A stretch of DNA of 64,000 bases from Pyrus communis (Eukaryota; Streptophyta; Magnoliopsida; Rosales; Rosaceae), in NCBI RefSeq assembly GCF_963583255.1, contig NC_084819.1:16213616-16277615 (forward strand), given 5' to 3'. The notes beneath the pieces were generated by a model. The model did not search any database, was not told where the DNA came from, and saw only the letters and a program-made list of their open reading frames with translations. The position numbers were made by a program, and so were the translations under genes. This document shows, piece by piece, positions 1 to 11,297 of this stretch (the stretch's first letter is position 1; the number at the start of each line of letters is the position of its first letter).

Positions 1-1621
1 TCAAGTATAGTGTAAAATTCACTTAATACTACTTCGTAATGGTCTTTTACTCCATTTATAAGTGTAAAATTCTGGGTTTGAATCTTGTAATTACGAGTTC
101 ATAATTAATTTATTTCTTCGCTCTTTAATATAAATACATCGATAAATAAAAAAAGTGTAAAATACTACTAGACGTAATACTATTGCTTAATGAGACCTTT
201 TAAGAGAATCGTCACACAACCTCGTTTTATTCTTCAACATACTCAAGGAAGCGCCATGTGTCCAAACCCAATGGAAATATATATGGAAGGGGCTTGTCCG
301 ATCCCATACACATGAGATTATTAAGGCCCAACATTCTAATTAAGAAAATAGAACCATTTTTTATTTATAAAGTAAATAGTTGATAGCTAAAATAAATTAA
401 TAAATAAATAAATAAAAAGAAGTTTCTTTTTTGTTTACACATCGCACGCAACAACACTGACAAAGTCCCCGGAGACGCGGCTCTGAATATTGGATGTTAC
501 TGGATTCAACATTTTTTTATTTTTTTGGGTTGAATTAGACAGATTCATATAATTTTGAAGATATTGTTTTTTCTTTTTGGCAAACGGTATATTTTATGCT
601 AAATTGGTCTAAGGAATGAAGATTCAAATTTAGGAGTAGAAAGCGTAGCAAATTGCCATACTCAACTTGACTGAGCAAATATCTGCCAATTTTGAGAAGA
701 TGTCCACACAAAAAATGGGGCATTTAGTTGATCGGAAGCACATATTCTTAAAATTAAGTGTTAGATGTGCTGCTGGACGAGAGTATAACTTAGCGGGATT
801 GTCTTCTCCGAGCTTGTAAGATTTATCATTCTATAAATTTTAGTGGAAGGTAATTCTAAATTTGTTATTCACTACATTCAATATTATGATTCAAGATGTC
901 AAATTTGTGGTTATTTACTTCCCCAACATTAGGATTTTTTTTCATATTTTTCAAGAAGCAAATTTCTCTCCTCACACCTATGTTGCTTATTCAGCTATGC
1001 ATTTTAACTTTCTAATTAAAACAGAACATAAATAAGAAATATAGGGCAGACATATAATTTCACACAACTAAATTTTTCTGTTTTTTTTTTAAAGCCTCAC
1101 ATACATGTAATCCTAACATATTTTTAATTAAAAAAATAATAATAAAAAAAAAAAGAAAAAAAATTTCCAACTTCCACATTCTCTATCACTCTCTTCCTCT
1201 CTTCTTCTATTTCAAAAACAAAAACAAATTTTTTTTTCACACACTTTGTGTGTGTCCATATGCTAGTCTATATATATGGTCTTTGCTTCATAGTACACGT
1301 TCTTTTCTAGACTAAAACATATTGTTCGCTTAAGCATTGAGATTTTGACAAATAAGAGAAGGATTGCTGTGATTTTGCTCATTCATGGCTTCGACTAATG
1401 GGAGTTCTTCAAGTAAGTTTTATATATAACTTTATGGATTATAGTTTGTTTTTTGATTGATTGTGGTTTATGACACTTGATTATCGAGAATGTCATATGA
1501 TTATTATTTTTTTGGTAAAAACACAAATAAAATAAGACAGATGTATAAAATTGACGTGTGAGTTAATAAATAATAGTAAATTTGTCTTGTCTAAGTGATA
1601 ATTGCGAGAACAAAGAAAAAT
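1..1621. repeat. Copy A of a 1.62-kb direct repeat (promoter plus short first exon)
   Basis: This stretch recurs at 8,727-10,350 in the same orientation with only a few percent of substitutions and small indels. Homology stops abruptly at about 1,621. The left end lies outside the window, so the unit may be longer. It contains an upstream region, a TATA box at 1,269-1,277 and a short open exon at 1,385-1,412. The sequence between the two copies (1,622-8,726) is not repeated after copy B, so this is not a simple head-to-tail tandem of the whole interval. Confidence 0.9.
1269..1412 (+). other. Candidate promoter and orphan first coding exon, copy A
   Basis: A TATA box (1,269-1,277) lies about 115 bp before an ATG at 1,385. 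The ATG opens MASTNGSSS and then meets a good splice donor (AA|GTAAGT, exon end 1,412, phase 1). No downstream exon that I recognise follows before the repeat ends at 1,621. I do not recognise the family from nine residues. It may be the first exon of a gene cut by the duplication. Alternatively, the ATG and donor may be chance. Confidence 0.3.
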
Positions 1622-2101
1622 TATCAGAAAGGTATGACGTTAATAAGCAATGTATGAATTATCAGAAAGGTAGGCTACACTAGTGTGATGTTACATAGTT
1701 GACATAATTTTAGTTAATTGCTCAAAATGACATTGTTATTACTAACATATGCCTACACACATTGTGTGTGTGAACATTTTTTTAATTTTTTTATATTTTT
1801 AAATAGGAAGGAGAGAGGGAGAGAAAGAGAACGTGGGAGTGGGAAGGGGGAAGATAGGTTTTTGTTTTTTATTTTTTAATATTAGATATATGTTAAAATC
1901 ACTTGTAGGTAAGGTTTAAATATAAAACAACAAATTTTGGTTTGTGAAATTACATTACTGCTCATAATTTTGTTGTTGTGATAAAAGACTAAATAGTCTT
2001 TTCACTATCTTTTGGTTGACAAAGAGGGTTTTGTTAATAGGTAGTTTAGATTATAACAAGGTTGGGTTTTATGTTGTGGACTTCATATTATACTATCAAG
2101 G

Positions 2102-2460
2102 TGTGAGGATGCGAAGGTAAAAGAGTTCCACATCAATAAAAGGAAAACCTTGCAAAGGTTTATAAGAAGTTGGACTACTCCCATATTTATTGCTAATTGG
2201 TTTTATTGTGGGACTTTAACTTTTTCATATATAGTACCAGAGCATGTTGCCCCACATGTGAAGTCGACAGCCACACATACTCCACGTCACTCAATTTGTG
2301 TTGTCCACGTTTTTGGCTTGAAAATTCGTCACATGTGAGAGGACGTGTGAGGATGTGAAAGTAAAAGAGTCTCATATCGGTGAAAGGAAAATCTTTGCAA
2401 AGGCTTATAAGAAGTTGGGCTACTCTTCATATTGCCAATTGGTTTTATAATTGTATCAGT
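2102..2460 (+). mobile_element. Degenerate small LTR (TRIM-like) element
   Basis: Two direct repeats of about 110 bp, 2,102-2,215 and 2,346-2,458, both start TGTGAGGATG and share the motif GAAGTTGG(G/A)CTACTC. Between them, at about 2,231, is AGTACCAGAGC, which resembles a methionyl-tRNA primer-binding site (TGGTATCAGAGC). The spacer is only about 130 bp and has no coding capacity. A third, shorter partial repeat follows at 2,472-2,560. No target duplication was seen, so the exact ends are uncertain. Confidence 0.5.
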
Positions 2461-3074
2461 CCAACCTCTCCAAGGAAAATCTTTGCAAAAGATTATATAT
2501 AAGAGGGGTTGCGCTACTCTTTATATTGCTAATTGATTTTGTAATAATATTAGCCCAACCTCTTAAAAAAACCTATTGACTATATGGAGAGTAGCTCATA
2601 CCTTATAAGCTCTTACAATGTTTTTTTATTTATTTTTTATTTTTTTACCAATATGAGACTGTTTTTACATAATATGTAAGATCTTATGCATGGACATGAA
2701 TGCATTACAAAAACATTGTTGGATTAAATACTTACCCCCTTCTCTTAAAAGACATCGTAGACTAACCCTACTGGAAATCCAAAATCTGCTAGCATACTAA
2801 AATAAGAGTACCAATAAACTAGAACGGCTAATTCGTGAAAAACAAAAGTTACATTTTGAAAACTGCGGTAAGCTTATATGTGTTGAAGAATGTCATCCCG
2901 CGCACGAAACCTGACAGAATATATTACCCCTTATAACTGAATAGTTTTACTATAATAACAATGAGGTCTTTTGTGATAAAATTTAACACATATCTCAAGC
3001 ATTGCAGCTGATTAAAGTTAAAAGTAATATTGATGTGATTAATAATAACTATTAGCCCGACTCTGAAATCTTAA

Positions 3075-3703
3075 GGCCATCTCCAACCGATGGCTGGCCA
3101 GAGGGCTCGTTTTAGCCCTCTGGGCCTCCAAGATCCTCCAAGATATTAATATTTTAATGAACAGTACATGGTCATATTTGCCTCCATCTCCAACCGAGGG
3201 CCAAAGGGCCATAGGGCTCGTTTTAGCCCTGTTACCAAAAACCGTCTCCAACCGAGGGCCAAAGGGTCATAGGCTAAACATAATTTATTATTTAAATTTA
3301 AAAACTACAACAAGTTAAATTCAAATCAAACAGCTTAAATTTAAAAACTACAACGATAACAAGCCCAAAAAACCAAAAAAATTAGAACTTAAATGCAATG
3401 AATGGTTTAGGTATTTATAGAATTGTTAAGAATTTAAAAATAAAAAAAATTGAATACAACGGCTAGCTGACTAGCCGTTGTATTCAATTTTTTTTTTTTT
3501 TAAGCAATCAACCAACATGAATGCTCTATTTTCTGGCCAGCCCCGGGCTAGCTGGTTGGCTAGCTGCATGCAGCCAGCCCTCTAGCCCTCTCCGATTCCC
3601 TGAGACCCTTTCAGATTCCATAGCCCTTTGACCTAACCCTCGGTTGGAGACGATTTTCAAGCTATTTTTGACGGTCCTCTGGACCCTTCAGTTGGAGATG
3701 ACC
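3075..3703. mobile_element. PIF/Harbinger-like MITE, 629 bp
   Basis: The left end GGCCATCTCCAACCGA is answered at the right end by its imperfect reverse complement (CAGTTGGAGATGACC). Both ends are flanked by TAA (3,072-3,074 and 3,704-3,706), the 3-bp target duplication typical of PIF/Harbinger elements. The TIR-proximal motif CTCCAACCGAGGGCCAAAGG is repeated internally at least twice. There is no transposase ORF, so this is a non-autonomous element. Confidence 0.7.
3442..3495. repeat. Perfect 25-bp-arm hairpin inside the MITE
   Basis: Positions 3,442-3,466 and 3,471-3,495 are exact reverse complements separated by the 4-nt loop CTGA. The arms consist of an A8/T8 run followed by a 17-nt mixed sequence containing GGCTAG. 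The perfect match indicates recent formation or selection/recombination keeping the arms identical. It may be a nested insertion inside the MITE. Confidence 0.85.
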
Positions 3704-3706
3704 TAA

Positions 3707-6700
3707 CATTATATTATCTCTATTACTCGCAAGCGGTAGTAAATATTTATGTGTAAATGAATCGGAAGTGTGTCTACTTTTGCCATACAAGAGGTCACAT
3801 GGACGTCCCTTTATGATAAGAAAGCATATTCAACACTGGCCCTCTTGTCATATATAATGATATCAGTGCCTTGCATATTATAATGTAAGGGGTTCATCAC
3901 GAATTTCTTTGCTGAGTTATACATGATTTGAATAAGACCCCTAGCATGAATTTTATGTACAAAAATCGTAATGTATGTACGATTTGATTATATATAAAAG
4001 CTTGATAAATATGACAGGAGAATATAACATCAATAGCATAGATGTTATTTAATTTGGATCTTAATTAATAATTAGTTTGTGTACAGATTGGTGGTGTTAT
4101 TATATGAGTCTATTCACATCTCATCTACGTATGCATGGTTGGCAGAGCATGTAAGTAAAATATGGTAATAATAGTTATTCCCGTCCAAGGTATATGCTTT
4201 GTCACCTCTTGATGCATCTTCTGGAACTTACGTATTACTATCGATTGTTTGTCGTCTCCATCTCAGTCTTATCGAAACTGTATTAACTAGATATTCATTT
4301 AATTTTTTTTTTCCAAAGAAACCGGCTAGTGATTTCATCATAGCAGGTCTACCTCTTTGAGGGTCAGAAAGACTTCCACAAGCATTTTAACCTTCTTTTT
4401 AGCACCATCGTGTGATTCATCCATGCTAGTAATCGACCACAAAAAATAGCGTGTAGATATCCATTTTAACCTACTATATATTAATGTGAAAAATATAAAA
4501 ATTGATTAAGAATCAAAATTAATTCTTCTTACTTCCATATATAATGTACTCATATTATGAAAGGGTATAAGAAAGTCATAACTTTATAGTTAATTAACAT
4601 TTTTGATATATTTGAATACTAATTATAGAATTGTAATAATGCTCGTTATGGCTTTGTCATGCTATGAACTCAAATTTAAGCTATCCACATTAATATGTAC
4701 CACTAATTATCTACAAAAATTCTACTTGCATGTAAAAATATTGCGTCGACCTACCTCTATGCATTGACTAGTGATGAGAGTGATCGGTCCAATTTTGAAC
4801 AGATCGATGGATTGAATCTTTTACCTTCACTTAATTAATTCCAAGGTTACTTACATACACTTTGACATATTTTTGGATTATAGAAACATTTAAATCAGGT
4901 TGCACTGATTTTTTCCCCTTTTTGTGACAAGAAATATGAAGATTTTTTTTTCTTTATCAAAAGAAAAAAAAATTGATGTGGTCATTCTTTTTATTTGACA
5001 AGAAGAGTCTTTGTAGTTGTCGTTCTCCTGCCCAAATATTGAAAATAGGCTCTGTCGAGGAGAGCCTTTATGGTTTACAAATTAAATGCAGATCTTTGAT
5101 CAGCGACTATTGTTTAGGGTTATGATGGTGATTTTTGTTTTACTTTGGTTTGTGCTTATGACAAAGGACTTTGAAGAGGAAACTCGATGTTTATTGGAGG
5201 TCACTCATAATAGTGCTTCTTTGTTGATGATTGCAAGATCATCATATGGTGATGCGGTATTTTCCTCGTGATGCCTTTATGGTGGTTCTATGACATGCAA
5301 CGTTTAATCCTCATGACTATTATCTTTTTTTTTTTGGTCAAATGATAGATTTGTTATATTAGATATTACATTAAAAAGCCGAGGGGGTTTGAAGTCATGT
5401 CGTGGTGCAAGAACAACACTCATCTTCACCACCATGGTAGAGGACCACTTGCTCGTAACTATTATTTTTCACATTGGTTAGATGCATGTCATCTGTGGTT
5501 GAGGAGTTGTGGTGTTTCCTTTGATTTGTGTAAGCTCTTGGTTACATGTACATTTGAATTGTCTATCCTATTATATATATTCATGATGTTTCTTAGCAAA
5601 TTTTACTACCCCAAAATAAACCACTTTTTTTATTGGCTTGAACCGTAATTGATCAACTGACGAAACTCGATTTAGTAGCTTGTGTGTCAAGGATTGTAAT
5701 GCAGAACTTGTTCTTACAAAATCAACTTGCAAGATCTTTCAATCACCAACAGATGTTGAACTTGTTACAAAATCAACTTGAAAAAGATCAGTAACATGAG
5801 AATGGGTACATCTTCAATGACCAACATATATATTAACCTGAAAAAGAATTTAGCCAGGATTTTCGAATGTGAAACATCTGAGGCATAACATTCCTTTATG
5901 GATTAATTTGAATCTTTTCGCACCATACAAGTACGCCTTTGACCATCGATTATCAATTCATGTTTCACTTTAAATAAGTATATAACTAGAACCAAAAAAG
6001 ATATCCATGGATTCTTGCTAGTGACATTAGTTGAAGTTTGAACTTTTCTTTTTCATACCTTATAAAAATATGCCATCTCTAAGGGTAATACAAATGAAAA
6101 CCATGGTTGATGCATTATATATATTATATATATGCATAGGCATTCACTTGTTCATTTCATCCTTCCCGACTAGATTATTGGTACTAGTCACTACACTACT
6201 ACAGTGTCTTTGCATAATTCTCCCAAATTTTCTTTCCCAAACAACTCACATGCCATTGTCTTTATTCTTCTTAGTCAATGTTGACACCTTATTCTTTGCA
6301 ATTCATGCAACTAGTTTTTGACCCATTTGGGTTTAGAGTATTTAGATATGGTCCACCTAATACCTACATTTATTCTCTCCTACCTGGACACGATAGGTAC
6401 ACCCATCTCGCTAGTTATTTCAGGTCTCTGGCAGCAAAGAGTTAATTGGATTCTTTCGTTGAAAGATATCACTTTATTAGCCTTCTCAACGAAGTGAGGT
6501 ATTTTATAATTGGTTACTCTCAAGTCTCATTTAGAGTTCGGCACATAGACTTGCAAACCATTATCACGATTAAGACACTCATTTCTAAAGAGTATCCTTC
6601 ATTCATATATAATACCGATTCGGCGGACCTATATTTTTATCAATATATTTGAGGCTACTGAACCTGGTGCAGAAGTTTCAGAACTTCGCAGTAATTTGCA

Positions 6701-7068
6701 TAACCTTGTCTTTAGGTTTGAAAACTCAATGTTGAGAGTGTTCATTCTTTGGCCAAAGTCGCTAAATTTAGAAGTTATTGTGGTGCATTCCACCATATCA
6801 CCACATTCAAGTTATTCGCCTGGAGTGTCAAAGAAAACTTAGGACCCATTTGGTATTCAACTTGGATGCAATTTTTATAACTCAATTAAGTTTTGACTTT
6901 CAAACTAATTTCTTGTTTGGTAAGTCTGTTTTAAAAACTGAACTTAAAAAGAACTTGAGAACAAAGCTTATTTAAGAAAAAAAATACACAAAGCATGTTT
7001 TTAGAGTTTTTGAACAGCAAAGAAATTTGGGGCAGGCGAACAACCTCCAATCACAAAAAAATCAACTT
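3707..7068. other. AT-rich intergenic sequence, no gene recognised
   Basis: Only short ORFs (under 100 codons) without recognisable motifs are present on either strand. Homopolymer T runs and low-complexity stretches are frequent. I see no tRNA, no splice-consistent exon series and no complete element in this stretch. Confidence 0.6.
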
Positions 7069-7073
7069 CATAT

Positions 7074-7468
7074 TGTTAGGTACTCAAGCCCAAGGGAAGA
7101 GTCAAACCCAAAAGACTAGTCCAATAGGTGGGAGGACCCCAAGGACTTAAGGACCCCTACACCCCCATAAGCGTAGTCGATGTGGGATCATAACATTACA
7201 CCACCCTTCGGAAGCCAACGCCCACAGCGACCCTTACTCTGGTGGCTTTCACTCTTAACGCCGGCGCACCCTTTGAGCATCCCGTTAAGGTAGCCTTTTC
7301 CAAGTCGCCCCCTTCACAGCGTTGGGAACCTAGGCTCTGATACCAATATTAGGTACTCAAGCCCAAGAGAAGAGCCCAACCCAAAAGACTAGTCCAATAA
7401 GTGGGAGGACCCCAAGGACTTAAGGACCCCTACACCCCCATAAGTGTAGTCGATGTGGGATCATAACA
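7074..7468 (-). mobile_element. Complete TRIM retrotransposon with 5-bp TSD
   Basis: Two 122-bp LTRs (7,074-7,195 and 7,347-7,468) are nearly identical. The left one begins TGTTAGG and ends TAACA. The right one begins TATTAGG, a G-to-A change in the terminal dinucleotide. The element is flanked by the exact 5-bp duplication CATAT at 7,069-7,073 and 7,469-7,473. Just inside the right LTR, the minus strand reads TTGGTATCAGAGCC, a methionyl-tRNA primer-binding site, so the element lies on the minus strand. The internal region is only about 150 bp and non-coding, as in terminal-repeat retrotransposons in miniature. Confidence 0.92.
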
Positions 7469-7473
7469 CATAT

Positions 7474-8726
7474 CCGACCCCTCTCTTTTTTGTGTTCTTC
7501 CCTGGCAGGGTTGACCAGAGTTGCCACCGAAATCAATTTGGGCCCGCGGCCAACATCAATTCGTATTTGTTGTGTGCGCCGATTCGTATCTATAGCAACC
7601 ATGAGTGTTGAATCGACTCCACTGTAGATCCACTTGGTTGTTGAACTAGTCGACGCTGGTGAGGGAAGAGGTGGTGATTACCTGATAAAGACGATGACCT
7701 GACCGAGACTTCTTTCTATAATCCAACAGGATTCTCTCTGGATCTTTTTGGTGAGGATCCCGGGATCCGTAAATCGTGTTCATTTATTGTACATCGTGCG
7801 AGTTTTTGTCAGATACTGTTTGTATTTAATTTTAAATAAAAATATTTAAAATGATTTTTTATGTACGATGAACGAATATGATTTACAAATTCCGAAATCC
7901 TCACAAAGAAGATCCGGCGAGAATCCGAATTCTTTTGTAATATTAACATTTAAATATTTTTTGAATTTAATAATAAGGTTTTAAATACCAAAAGACCCTT
8001 ATTATTTTTCAATTTTGTGTATATCATCCACTATACAAATTGAATTAATGTAGTAAGCCGTGGGCAATGCTTCCTCTTGTCGCATTAACGTGGGGCATGC
8101 AATAGGTTCCCAACGTGAGATTCACCATCTTCGTTTTCACGTCCAACATTTGCTCCTACACAATTGTGTTGTTTTACACTTTCCTATTTTGCTTTGGTTT
8201 ATAGTTGTTTTACATAATATCGATACATATTATACTAAGATTATTGGACATGGTCTAAAAGACTGGGAGAATAAATCAGTTATGAACTCGTTATTTTTGA
8301 ACTTCGAATGCAAAACCTTATACTTGATCAATCTAGGCCCATAATTCTGGCCCAAATTTGTGAAAATGGCCTTCAAAAATATTCAACACGAGGAACTGAA
8401 ATTTTTGACTTGGGCCAAGAAGAGGGGAATATTGTCACCACCAACTATACTCTAAAGTTAAATTAAGCAGTTCACTTCAAATTACACTGAATTTTTTTAA
8501 CTTCACTTAAAAGGTCTACTTAGCTTGATTATCATCCAGAGTATTGGACTTAAACGGTTAAGTTAGTGATAATATTGGTTCATAATGTAGGGACAACTGA
8601 TGTATTTTTATTTACACATAATATTCTAATTTATGGAGTTTAAGATATAGGATAAATCATACGATAAGTCAACTATAGTATATTAGGTATTAAACTCGTC
8701 ATCCAATTTAACTGATTTGAAACGTC
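7474..8726. other. Intergenic, no gene recognised
   Basis: This interval holds only short ORFs with no recognisable motif. There are no splice-linked exons and no repeat with definable ends. Confidence 0.55.
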
Positions 8727-10350
8727 TCAAGTATAGTGTAAAATTCACTTAATACTACTTCGTAATGGTCTTTTACTCCATTTATAAGTGTAAAATTCTG
8801 GGTTTGAATCTTGTAATTACGAGTTCATAATTAATTTATTTATTCGCTCTTTAATATAAATACATCGATAAATAAAAAAAGTGTAAAATACTACTAGACG
8901 TAGTACTATTGCTTACTGAGACCTTTTAAGAGAATCGTCACACAACCTCGTTTTATTCTTCAACATACTCAAGGGAGCGCCATGTGTCAAAGCCCAATGG
9001 AAATATATATGGGAGGGGCTTGTCCGATCCCATACACATGAGATTATTAAGGCCCAACATTCTAATTAAGAAAATAGAACCATTTTTTATTTATAAAGTA
9101 AATAGTTGAAAGCTAAAATAAATTAATAAATAAAAAAATAAAAAGAAGTTTCTTTTTTGTTTACACATCGCACGCAACAACTCTGACAAAGTCCCCGGAG
9201 ACGCGGCTCTGAATATTGGATGTTACTGGATTCAACATTTTTTTATATTTTTGGGTTGAATTAGACAGATTCATATAATTTTGAAGATATTGTTTTTTCT
9301 TTTTGGCAAACGGTATATTTTATGCTAAATTGGTCTAAGGAATGAAGATTCAAATTTAGGAGCAGAAAGCGTAGCAAATTGCCATACTCAACTTGACTGA
9401 GCAAATATCTGCCAATTTTGAGAAGATGTCCACACAAAAAATGGGGCATTTAGTTGATCAGAAGCTCATATTCTTAAAATTAAGCGTTAGATGTGCTGCT
9501 GGACGAGAGTATAATTTAGCGGGATTGTCTTCTCTGGGCTTGTAAGATTTATCATTCTATAAATTTTAGTGGAAGGTAATTCTAAATTTGTTATTCACTA
9601 CATTCAATATTATGATTCAAGATGTCAAATTTGTGGTTATTTACTTCCCCAACATTAGGATTTTTTTTCATATTTTTCAAGAAGCAAATTTCTCTCCTCA
9701 CACCTATGTTGCTTATTCAGCTATGCATTTTAACTTTCTAATTAAAACAGAATATGAATAAGAAATATGGGGCAGAAATATAATTTTACACAACCAAATT
9801 TTGCTGTTTTTTTTTAAGTCTCACTTACATGTAATCCTAACATATCTCTAATTAAAAAAATAATAATAAAAAAAAAGAAAAAAAACTTCCGACTCCCACG
9901 TTCTCTATCACTCTCTTCCTCTCTTCCTCTCTTCTTCTATTTCAAAAACAAAAATAAATTATTTTTTTTCACACACTTTGTGTGTGCCCATATGCTAGTC
10001 TATATATATGGTCTTTGCTTCATAGTACACGTTCTTTTCTAGACTAAAACATATTGTTCGCTAGCATTGAGATTTTGACAAATAAGAGAAGGATTGCTGT
10101 GATTTTGCTCATTCATGGCTTCGACTAATGGGAGTTCTTCAAGTAAGTTTTCTATATAACTTTATGGATTATAATTTGTTTTTTGATCGACTGTGGTTTA
10201 TGACACTTGATTATCGAGAATGTCATATGATTATTTTTTTTTTGTAAAAATACAAATAAAATGAGACAGATGTATAAAATTGACGTGTGAGTTAATAAAT
10301 AATAGTAAATTTGTCTTGTCTAAGTGATAATTGCGAGAACAAAGAAAAAT
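8727..10350. repeat. Copy B of the 1.62-kb direct repeat
   Basis: This is the second copy of the sequence at 1-1,621, offset by about 8.73 kb. It carries the same TATA box (10,001-10,009) and the same ATG exon (10,115-10,142). The homology ends at about 10,350, after which the sequence leads into the ETO1 upstream region. Substitutions and single-base indels are scattered throughout. Confidence 0.9.
10001..10142 (+). other. Candidate promoter and orphan first exon, copy B
   Basis: Same arrangement as copy A: TATA box, ATG at 10,115, the nine codons MASTNGSSS, then a GTAAGT donor after 10,142. The coding bases are identical in both copies even though the flanks carry substitutions. No partner exon was found before ETO1. 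Confidence 0.3.
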
Positions 10351-10737
10351 TTCAGATAATATTTGCACAATTTTCCCCGACTAACATTAGCTGTCTTTCT
10401 AATAAACAAAGATCGGAGAAAAAAGGAGAGGAAAATGGCATCCATGAAAGACAGGCAGGCCGACTTTAACGCCTATCCTCCTGTGTCCTAAAACACTACT
10501 AGGACATAATATTCTATCCATCTTATCACTCTCAGACATTGCACAGAATTACAACTCCACATAATACTATTATTAGTTTAGTGGTTGATGATGAAATTTA
10601 AATTTGTGTTTTACACGATACGTCGTAAGTTTAATATTTTATGTTAATAAATTATAGGATAACAGTAAAAGAAAAAAAACAAGATAACTTTATAAATCTT
10701 TTCAGCCTCGATATTTTAATCGCAATCATTTTTTAAG

Positions 10738-11297
10738 ATGTATCGTAGTCGGGAAGAAAAAAAAATTAAAACAGCCAATAAACAGAGAGAAGGGAAAGGC
10801 GCATATTTAGATGGACAAGACAAGAATAATAAGAAAAAGAGAGAGAGTGGCGGTTGCAACGGCCACGCCAGGCCACCCTCCACCTCAACACATCTGGTTC
10901 CAAATTTTGCAAGTCAATGTGATCAATCAATCATTCCCTCCCCTTCCTTCCTTGCCACTTCTCTCTCTTCTTTCTCTTCCAAACACCCCAACTTTCTCTC
11001 CATTTTCTTTGGGAAAAATAAAAATAAAAAAAACCAAAAAGGGAATAATACCCAGAAAAATCTGTGATTTGCACACCTCGAATTTGCCAGCATCACCATC
11101 GTTTCCACCTCCAATTTTGTGTCTTTTTTTTTTTCTGGGTGCCCAAACGGTGGTGCTTGCTGGGCAATGAGGTAGCTCCCAATTATCTATCTATTTCTTC
11201 AATTTTTTTTATTAAATTAATTATATTTTGTTTGAATTTAGAGCTTTGAATTTTGAGGGTGATTTGGGAAATTTGAAATTTGTTGCTACTTTGGAAG
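10738..11297 (+). promoter_or_regulatory. Pyrimidine-rich ETO1 upstream/5' UTR region
   Basis: A strongly CT-rich tract around 10,925-11,010 and T-rich sequence to 11,280 precede the ETO1 start codon. This composition is usual for plant 5' leaders. Overlapping short ORFs on both strands here are compositional and look non-coding. Confidence 0.4.

Noticed and set aside
8060..8344. 94-codon open frame as a gene
   Set aside because: There is no recognisable motif, the sequence is AT-rich, and no neighbouring signals or duplicate copy support coding.
1..10350. The 1.62-kb direct repeats as LTRs of one large retrotransposon
   Set aside because: The inner edge of copy A ends in a run of A rather than CA, no primer-binding site follows it, and the 7.1 kb between the copies has no gag-pol remnant.
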